In this document: positions 9,422 through 16,286 of the stretch, piece after piece
Layout: every line of letters starts with the position of its first letter
Position numbering within the stretch: the stretch's first letter is position 1
DNA from: Enterococcus_D entomosocium
GTDB taxonomy: Bacteria; Bacillota; Bacilli; Lactobacillales; Enterococcaceae
Reading direction: 5' to 3' (one strand)
Length of the DNA stretch: 48,246 nt
Assembly: GCF_030441895.1 (NCBI RefSeq)
Contig: NZ_JARJAS010000026.1
Notes under the pieces: generated by a model
What the model saw: only the letters and a program-made list of their open reading frames with translations
What the model was told of the DNA's origin: nothing
Databases searched by the model: none
Position numbers and translations under genes: made by a program

Positions 9422-10108
9422 TTACAATAATAGAGTGATTCGTTTACGGATGGATTGCTTGATTACTGCTTGGTATTGCTCTTTCAACTTGGGCACCTCT
9501 GTCAGTGGAAGCAATCCATCCACATATTGCCGATGAAGGGTCTTTTTCATAAGCAATACCTCATCATCTGTTTCAAATAATTCATAGAATCCTTCTTCTC
9601 TTGCCTGTATCGACTCAAATTCATGGATGAGTTCTGGAACAATGACTTCTTTTATTTCTTGTTTCACTTGATCAACGGTTACGGTACTCATTGGTATCTT
9701 TTCCTCCTTTATCATCAATTGACTCACCATACAACGGTGATAAATAACTTTTTCTTGTTTCATTGTTTGAAACTGCTCATGGTATAATACCTGATGCTTC
9801 ATGACATATGTCACCAAATAGCTCGTGTAATCTTTTAAGAAAATATCGGCTCGTTTGCCATCTGGTTCTACACGATTAAACAATTGAACCAGCCCATAAG
9901 GAATCGCAATAGAGACCATAATCACCAACTGGTTCATTCCAAACAAAAGCAATAAGCAGCTGAAAACCAGCGCAAAACTCACCGTAGCGACAGTAAAATC
10001 TTGTGCATAGACCACAAACGGTAAATTGACATTTTTCGCAATTTCTCGAATCATATAGGGGGCATTAAACGGCTCACGATAATCTAAAATCTGTTTTTCT
10101 CTGTTCAT
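9422..10108 (-). CDS. TcpE/Orf17-like conjugation membrane protein
   Basis: This 228-residue protein starts with MNREKQILDYREPFNAPY. Two adjacent transmembrane helices (FTVATVSFALVFSCLLLLFG and LVIMVSIAIPYGLVQLF) are followed by RVEPDGKRADIFLKDY, the pattern of the TcpE family. The cytoplasmic C-terminal half is charged. It is an essential channel subunit in Tn916 and pCW3 relatives. It is longer than Tn916 Orf17, so the C-terminal part may be an extra domain. It is closely spaced between tcpD and virB4. Confidence 0.8.
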   Translation of the reverse strand: MNREKQILDYREPFNAPYMIREIAKNVNLPFVVYAQDFTVATVSFALVFSCLLLLFGMNQLVIMVSIAIPYGLVQLFNRVEPDGKRADIFLKDYTSYLVTYVMKHQVLYHEQFQTMKQEKVIYHRCMVSQLMIKEEKIPMSTVTVDQVKQEIKEVIVPELIHEFESIQAREEGFYELFETDDEVLLMKKTLHRQYVDGLLPLTEVPKLKEQYQAVIKQSIRKRITLLL

Positions 10109-10110
10109 AG

Positions 10111-10434
10111 CTATAACCCAAAATAGCTTTTTAGATTAGACAATGAGTTTAAAACGCTGGCTGGGTCTTTAATCACGGCATAAATAATGCCACCAAAAAA
10201 CAGAATCGCAAAGCCTTGTATCCACTTTGAATTCATAAATTCTTTAATGACTAAATAAACAACAACGACACCAAAAATTGGAGCAATCCAGTCATTTAAA
10301 ATATAATTACTAGCTTCTTTTGCACTCGCATCTGCATAAGCCAAAGAATCCGTTGAAAAGAATAGGAAAATTGCATTACAAATAACAGAGAGTTTTATTG
10401 TTAGACGTTGCTTTTTAGAATAGGGTTGGTTCAT
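10111..10434 (-). CDS. TcpD-like small membrane protein
   Basis: This 107-residue protein has an N-terminal signal-like segment (LSVICNAIFLFFSTDSLAYA), then two further hydrophobic helices (APIFGVVVVYLVIKEF and IQGFAILFFGGIIYAVI). Similar small proteins lie between the TcpC-like and TcpE-like genes in pCW3-type systems and are thought to be channel subunits. Its ATG abuts the stop of the TcpC gene (TAAATG), so translation is coupled. Confidence 0.7.
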   Translation of the reverse strand: MNQPYSKKQRLTIKLSVICNAIFLFFSTDSLAYADASAKEASNYILNDWIAPIFGVVVVYLVIKEFMNSKWIQGFAILFFGGIIYAVIKDPASVLNSLSNLKSYFGL

Positions 10435-11454
10435 TTAAATCCCTCCTAGATAGTGCTGTAATTTTTCAATAAAATACGTGTTGTCTCGGTGTTTCAGTCC
10501 TAATGTCATCGTTTCTATATGACTACTTTTGGTCTGTCCATCCACTAGTTTGAACGTAACAAAGACGACAATCTGTTTCTCTTTTATCAAGGGTTCAATC
10601 GCTGCATCTGTAATTTGATAATCGTCAGTCAATAACTCTGGCTCTTTCATCAAAAAGCTCATGTCTTCTATCGAATCTGAAACATATTTTTCAAGAAAAG
10701 CTTGCACAAAACTAGTAATTGCTTTTTCTTCTTTATTATCTAGTCGTTGGTACTGAGATCGATCAATTGTTGCTTGAAGTGCCTTTCCAGATGTTAACGA
10801 AGGTTCCATTGAAAAATAAGGGTACGCAGTGACTTTAAACGATTGATTGTCTAATTGAACAAAAGGAATATTGAGTAACGTTTTTACTTCACTTTTCTCG
10901 TAATCGATGTATTTTTCTTTGACCGTTACTTCTTTGTCACCTTCTTTTTTCTTCACTTCTCGTTCTTTTGTGACGGGTGTGTTAATTTCATAAGCAATCT
11001 TATATTTTGCGATCGTTTGTCCTTGCTCACTTACCAAATCATAAAAATCAGCAGAAAGTAATTTTCTCTCAAGTCCTGTATTTTTCTCTTCTTCCAGCTC
11101 AAAGTTGAAATAGATGTCTTGTAGCATATTAAGCCTTTCCTCGAACGCTTTTTGATCAGCTGGAATCGAGATATAGGTCGTAATAAAGGGATGTAAGAAC
11201 TGTTTGTATAATTCAGATGCAACAGGCGTACCCGTATTTTTTGATAGTTCTTTTTTGATGGTTTGTGTCAATTCGACTTGTTCTTTTTTTATCCTTCCTT
11301 GCATCTTGGAAGACTGAAACAACGCAATTGGACCACTTACCACTAAAAAAAGTGTCAGAATCAGAACACTCAGACGAACGGTTCGGATGCTCGCTGCTTT
11401 TTCTTCTTTTGGGTCAACTGGTTTTGGTTGTTTTTTCTCTTTTATAAAGTTCAT
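10435..11454 (-). CDS. TcpC/Orf13-like VirB8-type conjugation protein
   Basis: This 339-residue protein has one transmembrane helix near the N-terminus (LSVLILTLFLVVSGPIALF) and a large extracytoplasmic region made of two NTF2-like domains, as in TcpC (for example YISIPADQKAF and a C-terminal FVTFKLVDGQT segment). The family corresponds to VirB8 and stabilises the transfer channel outside the membrane. In Tn916 the equivalent Orf13 lies after Orf14; here it lies at the front, before TcpD, as in pCW3. The start has AAGGAG upstream. Confidence 0.85.
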   Translation of the reverse strand: MNFIKEKKQPKPVDPKEEKAASIRTVRLSVLILTLFLVVSGPIALFQSSKMQGRIKKEQVELTQTIKKELSKNTGTPVASELYKQFLHPFITTYISIPADQKAFEERLNMLQDIYFNFELEEEKNTGLERKLLSADFYDLVSEQGQTIAKYKIAYEINTPVTKEREVKKKEGDKEVTVKEKYIDYEKSEVKTLLNIPFVQLDNQSFKVTAYPYFSMEPSLTSGKALQATIDRSQYQRLDNKEEKAITSFVQAFLEKYVSDSIEDMSFLMKEPELLTDDYQITDAAIEPLIKEKQIVVFVTFKLVDGQTKSSHIETMTLGLKHRDNTYFIEKLQHYLGGI

Positions 11455-11472
11455 AGAGTCACTCCTTGTTTT

Positions 11473-11835
11473 TTAATGTAAAAAAGAGAACCCCTTTAAT
11501 AAATAAAGAAGTTCTCTTGTAGAAAGCTGGGTCCCATAAATTTTCAAACGGCTAGGTTGGGAGCTAAACAGATAGGTTGCTTTGTAAAAATCGTAGGAAA
11601 AACCACGATAGACATCAGTCTCACTCAAACGCTCCAGTCCTTCAATATAGAGACTCGTATTCTTTGACAACATTCGTTCAAAGCAAAGCTCTCTTTTAGG
11701 CTGAAACACTAAATTCTCTCGTTGTGTCATTTTCTTAACGGTAAGAAATTGTCTGGCTTGTCGCTCAGGGATTTCCCCTTCCAAGCAAATAAATCCATAA
11801 CGCTTCAATTCCTCGGTTAATTGTTTCTGGTTCAT
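11473..11835 (-). CDS. hypothetical 120-aa protein between ardA and tcpC
   Basis: I do not recognise this family. The protein is soluble, slightly basic and has no signal peptide or membrane segment. It begins MNQKQLTEELKRYGFICLEG and ends ELLYLLKGFSFLH. Its ATG overlaps the ardA stop (ATGA, 11832-11835), so it is translationally coupled to the antirestriction gene and is surely expressed. Position suggests a role in establishment or transfer, or an accessory to ArdA; there is no motif evidence for either. Confidence 0.7.
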   Translation of the reverse strand: MNQKQLTEELKRYGFICLEGEIPERQARQFLTVKKMTQRENLVFQPKRELCFERMLSKNTSLYIEGLERLSETDVYRGFSYDFYKATYLFSSQPSRLKIYGTQLSTRELLYLLKGFSFLH

Positions 11836-12326
11836 GTCATGACCTCAATAATGGTATTGTCATTCGCTTGATAGAGCCTGCCATCCTGACGTAAATCCTC
11901 TCCAATCCCTTCATAATCAATATTCCATTTGATAATATCTGGTACACCAGAGAGATAGCCAAGATCATCCACTAATTGTTCGGCATAATCTTTGTAGGAA
12001 TAACAATCGCAGTAAACTTGTATTTCATCAATCTGCTCAAATGCTTCCAGTATACTTGTAAAGAAACCATATTCCACTAGTTCACCTAGATACTTAACAG
12101 CTGGATTATTTCCATTTTCATCCAACTCTTCTGCGATTTCATTCATTTCATTAAAATTTTCATAATGGCTTATTGTAAGCGGGGCCATATAATCCGTTAT
12201 TAAATATTCATGCCCATCTTCAAGTCCGATTTTATCCTTCACTTCCTCCCATTGGACTGGAAGTTCAAACCAACGCCCTTTATGCGTATGAAGGTTTTCA
12301 ATATATAACTCAATCATTTCATTCAC
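11832..12326 (-). CDS. ardA: ArdA antirestriction protein (Tn916 Orf18)
   Basis: This 164-residue, strongly acidic protein begins MNEMIELYIENLHTHKGRWFEL. It contains YLGELVEYGFF and, near the end, the family motif as WNIDYEGIGEDLRQDG. ArdA proteins mimic B-form DNA and block type I restriction enzymes when the single-stranded element becomes double-stranded in a new host. Its place downstream of the relaxase gene agrees with Tn916. The stop is coupled to the following 120-aa gene. Confidence 0.93.
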   Translation of the reverse strand: MNEMIELYIENLHTHKGRWFELPVQWEEVKDKIGLEDGHEYLITDYMAPLTISHYENFNEMNEIAEELDENGNNPAVKYLGELVEYGFFTSILEAFEQIDEIQVYCDCYSYKDYAEQLVDDLGYLSGVPDIIKWNIDYEGIGEDLRQDGRLYQANDNTIIEVMT

Positions 12327-12329
12327 CTC

Positions 12330-13652
12330 TTATTCAAACAAAAATTGGGCTAGCAGCTGTTTCACTTCTTGTTGTGTAACGGATACAGTTTTATAAGATA
12401 CAACGTCTTCCTCTTCTTGTATTAACAACTCTTTAATCGTTGTGGTTAGCTTTGCCAATTCCTCTTGGTCTTTTTCTTTCAATTCTGCTTGTTTAATACG
12501 GGTCATTAGTTCATCCGTACCAAAGGTTTGATCCATAATCCAAATTTTCTTTAGCGTTGGGGCAAGATAATTGGAGAGCCAACGTAATGATTTTTCATAA
12601 TTAGGCTTCTCTCCTTTCATGGTTAGCTTCTCTCCTTTCATGGTTAGCTTCAATTCTTGCATACTTTCAATGACCATTCGCCAGTTGGCGCTGTATTGAG
12701 TACGCAGACCAGCCTTGTCACAGTCGTAAACTTTGATTGCAGTATCAATTAACTCTTTGACGACCCATTCCAGTGTTTCACCAGTGGATAATAAATATTC
12801 GACAAAGAGATAGGCTTTTTCATCTGCTAATCGGATCTCATATCGATTCTTAATACCGTACTTTTGGCGAGCCATTTCAACAGATGTTTCTTCTTTTTTC
12901 GCTAATTCGTAATCCTTTTGATAAAAATTCAAGTAGAATGGTGACTGACGTGATCCAAAATATAGAGACAGTCCCTTGTTTAAACGTTGCCCATTTTTTA
13001 CAACAATTCCGCCAGTAAAATCAAAGTTACGAAACGTTGTGTCAACTAATCCTTGTTCGTATTTTTCTTTCAGTTCAAATAAATCATAGTTTGAATATAG
13101 TAATGAAACCTGCTCATCCAATGCCAAATCAATTCTAGTAATCTTTGTATCAATCATTAAGCGATCACCAAAGAGATTCGTTTCATATAATCGCCAAAAA
13201 AACTCTGTCCACGTTTCTTGTTGCTCTTCCAACACTAGCTCATACTCACGACATCCTTGACCTCGTAATTCAATCATGACACCCATGTCTAAGTTTTCAG
13301 GATTAGCAAACACAAATATCTCACTAAAACAATAGGTTTCTGTGTAGTGGTTAAACCCATAATTTTTATAAATAAACACATCTGGATTCATTCGTAACAC
13401 ATTTTCAATAACTTGGTCTGGTGCATGAATCTTAAATCGAATCCGAAGAAAATCAATTTTTGCCTGCATCGGAAGAAGCCCTCCTTCTATACAGAATGTC
13501 TTGTTGATTTCTTCAATAGCAGCTTTTGTGATGGTGCGCTTTCCTGTTTCAATCATGGACAAATAAGATTTACTCCAGTGAAGCTTGTCTGCAAATTGAC
13601 GTTGAGATAGCCCTAATCGATTACGTAATTTTTTAATTTCTTTATTTGTCAT
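12330..13652 (-). CDS. MobT/Orf20-type relaxase with N-terminal HTH
   Basis: This 440-residue protein begins with an XRE-type helix-turn-helix (LRNRLGLSQRQFADKLHWSKSY, about residues 7-30). A replication-initiator/relaxase domain of the Rep_trans type follows (DFLRIRFKIH, ITRIDLALDE, NFYQKDYE). Proteins of this type nick the ICE at oriT, stay bound to the 5' end, and initiate rolling-circle replication. An exact in-frame 21-bp duplication (12605-12646) makes LTMKGEKLTMKGEK near residue 345. The gene borders the stem-loop-rich oriT region and starts at ATG 13652 with only a weak ribosome site. Confidence 0.9.
   Translation of the reverse strand: MTNKEIKKLRNRLGLSQRQFADKLHWSKSYLSMIETGKRTITKAAIEEINKTFCIEGGLLPMQAKIDFLRIRFKIHAPDQVIENVLRMNPDVFIYKNYGFNHYTETYCFSEIFVFANPENLDMGVMIELRGQGCREYELVLEEQQETWTEFFWRLYETNLFGDRLMIDTKITRIDLALDEQVSLLYSNYDLFELKEKYEQGLVDTTFRNFDFTGGIVVKNGQRLNKGLSLYFGSRQSPFYLNFYQKDYELAKKEETSVEMARQKYGIKNRYEIRLADEKAYLFVEYLLSTGETLEWVVKELIDTAIKVYDCDKAGLRTQYSANWRMVIESMQELKLTMKGEKLTMKGEKPNYEKSLRWLSNYLAPTLKKIWIMDQTFGTDELMTRIKQAELKEKDQEELAKLTTTIKELLIQEEEDVVSYKTVSVTQQEVKQLLAQFLFE
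12605..12646 (-). repeat. 21-bp perfect tandem duplication inside the relaxase gene
   Basis: Positions 12605-12625 and 12626-12646 are identical. The duplication keeps the frame and repeats the heptapeptide LTMKGEK, and the following bases GCTTC begin a third partial copy. It is a slippage-type duplication in a probable linker. Confidence 0.95.
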
Positions 13653-14101
13653 TTTTATTTTTAGCCTCTTACCTTTCTTGTACGTTCACAAAATCAGTCC
13701 AAATCGTTCACAAGTTCAAATGTCTATTTAAGTTAGGACACACAAGGATTTTTGATGATTTTATGTTCTCATTTTTAAAAAGTTACCCCCATGTTATTAA
13801 GCGGGGGTAACAGGTAAGAGCGAGCGTTGCTCGCCCTTACCTCTACACAGTCACAGACAGGATACCTGCCTGTTCCTTTTCGTTCTACCGCCACCCGTTA
13901 AGACGTGTGGCTTTCACAAGGAAACCTTGTTCATAGACGAAGTAATCCATATCAGCTCCTTCCATCCGCTGAAGCAACGAAAAAAGGAAAACGAAACACA
14001 CTACTTTTCCTTTCCCTTTTTTCATTGAAATAGTGTGGTTTCCCATGTACTTGTTCATTACCATTTTTCATCATAATTTGGCGTAACTAGCCTTATTCCT
14101 C
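13653..14101. other. oriT: oriT region with several stem-loops
   Basis: This gap lies between the relaxase and coupling-ATPase genes, the oriT position in Tn916. GTTACCCCC (13782-13790) pairs with GGGGGTAAC (13803-13811), resembling the ACCCCC/GGGGGT dyads of Tn916/ICEBs1-type oriTs. Immediately next, GGTAAG/CTTACC encloses GCGAGC/GCTCGC (13813-13841). Further right, CACACTA (13997-14003) pairs with TAGTGTG (14031-14037), which could belong to a single-strand origin. There is no credible gene here. The nick site itself cannot be assigned by reading. Confidence 0.75.
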
Positions 14102-15517
14102 TTATCGAATTACTTCAAATGCTTTTTGTGCCACTTCAATCTCCTCCTCAGTCGGATCAACCTCTCTGGTATCTAATAGTTTCATCGATTCAATCTTTTC
14201 AAATTCTTTTAAAAAGTTATAGCCTTTAGGAACAAATGGAGCATAGAATTCTCTTGGTACAGCTGAGCCATCATCCACATACCCTCTTCCTTTAATTGAC
14301 TTATTGATAAACGCCTTATTCTTTTGATCTGATCCAAAAGTCATATAATAGCCCTGTTCTTGAAGCTTTCCAACACTCACCCGAAACAAGATATTATCAC
14401 GAATCCCTCCACCAAAGTTCTCTGAATCAGGGCGTTGTGTCGCAAGAATTAAAAAAACACCTGCTTGACGAGCCTTTAACACTAATTCTTTTACATACCC
14501 TGAAATTTCATCCTGTTCTTTATAGTTTAAGGTTCCGAAAAATGCGGCCCATTCATCTACAATGATGAAATAAGGCGGAATATCGTAATAAGAAAAGTTT
14601 TTCCCTGTTGTATAGTTTGGGAGAAGCTTCATATAGACGTAGCGGCGATTCATTTCTGCTACGGCATTTTTCAAACAACGAGTAATCCATTTTGTTCCAG
14701 TAAAGACATGTCCCTTGAATAATTTAAGGTCTTGTAAATCCTTTAAATCCGCTTCTTTTGGATCACAAATATCAACGGTTCCCACTTTTACCAATGCTTG
14801 AATTAACGTCAAAATTAGATAGGTCTTGCCTCCACCTGTGCCGCCTGTAATTAACATATGTGGCACTTCTGCATAATCCCAAACCATACCTTCCATCAAT
14901 TTGACTTGACCATTTGTGACAACACAATCTGAAATATCAATCCGTTTACTAATCACATCAATCATCAAGGAATAGGTTGTATAACCCATTTCTTTCTGCA
15001 CATTGATAAAATCGGCAATATACATTTCTTCAAAAGTTTTCGCAATTTTTTCAAAACGATCATGCCACTTCATTCCATCTGTTGGAACCGTTAAATAAAG
15101 AATTTCCTTGGTATTCCGATAATAGACTTTAGGGAAAATCATCTTTTCTGCGATTCGCTCGTTTGATTTTCGTTCTTTCTTATCGTACAAGCCATTGCTT
15201 TTTAACATTCGTGCCAACATTTGCCGTTGATAGGCTCGATAAAAGAAACCACCTTTTAGAAAAGACTGTCTTCTCCCCCATAAACAAATGAACAACGGAA
15301 GTAAGAGCCATAAAAAAAGCCCTCCAACTGGAAGAAGGAGAGCAGCATAATCTATTGATTGTTTTTCAAAAATTTCACTTACTAATGGATATAGTACAAA
15401 ATAGCCATAGGCACCGCTAGCGAGGAGTGCTGGAGACCACATACCAAACAAGTAATGACGATAGACATTCAAGTGATACGGACGGATTCTGGTGCCCCTG
15501 TAGCTTATAAATTTCAT
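14102..15517 (-). CDS. FtsK/TcpA-like coupling ATPase (Tn916 Orf21)
   Basis: This 471-residue protein has two N-terminal membrane helices (LFGMWSPALLASGAYGYFVL and ALLLPVGGLFLWLLLPLFI). An FtsK-type motor follows, with Walker A GGTGGGKT, the CDPKEADL segment, Walker B FIIVDEWAAFF and LILATQRPDSENF. It is the coupling protein that brings the relaxase-DNA complex to the channel and pumps DNA. Position upstream of oriT and the relaxase matches Tn916 Orf21. All ATPase motifs are intact. Confidence 0.93.
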   Translation of the reverse strand: MKFISYRGTRIRPYHLNVYRHYLFGMWSPALLASGAYGYFVLYPLVSEIFEKQSIDYAALLLPVGGLFLWLLLPLFICLWGRRQSFLKGGFFYRAYQRQMLARMLKSNGLYDKKERKSNERIAEKMIFPKVYYRNTKEILYLTVPTDGMKWHDRFEKIAKTFEEMYIADFINVQKEMGYTTYSLMIDVISKRIDISDCVVTNGQVKLMEGMVWDYAEVPHMLITGGTGGGKTYLILTLIQALVKVGTVDICDPKEADLKDLQDLKLFKGHVFTGTKWITRCLKNAVAEMNRRYVYMKLLPNYTTGKNFSYYDIPPYFIIVDEWAAFFGTLNYKEQDEISGYVKELVLKARQAGVFLILATQRPDSENFGGGIRDNILFRVSVGKLQEQGYYMTFGSDQKNKAFINKSIKGRGYVDDGSAVPREFYAPFVPKGYNFLKEFEKIESMKLLDTREVDPTEEEIEVAQKAFEVIR

Positions 15518-15520
15518 CCG

Positions 15521-15928
15521 TTATTCCCCTTGTGAAGTTCCAGTAGACTTTTGTTTTTCAGGTTTCTGATGTGGTGTTGTTACCTTTTTAATTCCACCAG
15601 CTCGAATTTTAAAAGCTTGTTCTGATTGAATGGAATCATTATACCCAGCATATGAAGAGAGCCACGCTAAAGCAGTCACTTCACCTGTCAGTTCAATTTC
15701 ATCATCATAAGAAAATGAAGCTAAATCCGTTGTTTCTGGCAATGTAATATCAATTTGATCATTTTTTACTTCGGAATAGATTGTTACACGTTGCTCTCTT
15801 ACTATTTCTGTTCGGTTCCCTTCGCTATCGTTTTCATAGATAGACTGAGCGCTTAAATAATAACAGGTTCCAAATGTTTTCTTGACATCAAAGTCTTTAA
15901 TCGTATTTTCTTCAAATTTTAAACTCAT
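15521..15928 (-). CDS. Orf22-like DUF961 (YdcP family) protein
   Basis: This 135-residue soluble protein begins MSLKFEENTIKDFDVKKTFG and has a predicted beta-rich core (VTIYSEVKNDQIDITLPE) and a charged tail. It matches in position and type the DUF961 proteins of Tn916 (Orf22/Orf23), which are made first in the transfer operon. ICEBs1 relatives of this family have helicase-processivity functions; whether that applies here is inference. It is separated by only 3 bp from the coupling-ATPase gene. Confidence 0.8.
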   Translation of the reverse strand: MSLKFEENTIKDFDVKKTFGTCYYLSAQSIYENDSEGNRTEIVREQRVTIYSEVKNDQIDITLPETTDLASFSYDDEIELTGEVTALAWLSSYAGYNDSIQSEQAFKIRAGGIKKVTTPHQKPEKQKSTGTSQGE

Positions 15929-15944
15929 TTATTTATCCTCTTTT

Positions 15945-16265
15945 CTAGTTTAGTGTAATTAATTGCTTAGCAAATACTTGTAATTCTAACGTCCGGCTAG
16001 CTGTTCCAATGTTGTTTCGTTTAGCACTAGGAACTAGTGTAGCATCCTTCAATTCCACTTCCTTTCTTCCTTCAAAACGTTGTGAGTTTCTTAGATTGGG
16101 CACAATGATTTCAAAATCTGGATGTATCGGAGATGAAGCAGTGAAAATGCGACAAGGCACTCGTTTCCCTTCTACATAAATTTCTCGTTCCTCTTTCAAC
16201 GTAGCTTTGATTTTAGCACCCAACTGCTGTTCCTTTAAGGCAATACTTGTGACACGATTTGACAT
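15945..16265 (-). CDS. Orf23-like DUF961 (YdcP family) protein
   Basis: This 106-residue soluble protein contains IYVEGKRVPCRIFTASSPIHPDFEIIVPNL and ends in ELQVFAKQLITLN, a typical small YdcP/Orf23 protein. It is the second DUF961 paralogue and lies next to the Orf22-like gene, as in Tn916. It has a clear ribosome site (GAAAGAAGGAATC before ATG 16265). The function is probably in ICE DNA processing or replication. Confidence 0.8.
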   Translation of the reverse strand: MSNRVTSIALKEQQLGAKIKATLKEEREIYVEGKRVPCRIFTASSPIHPDFEIIVPNLRNSQRFEGRKEVELKDATLVPSAKRNNIGTASRTLELQVFAKQLITLN

Positions 16266-16286
16266 AGTTGATTCCTTCTTTCATTT

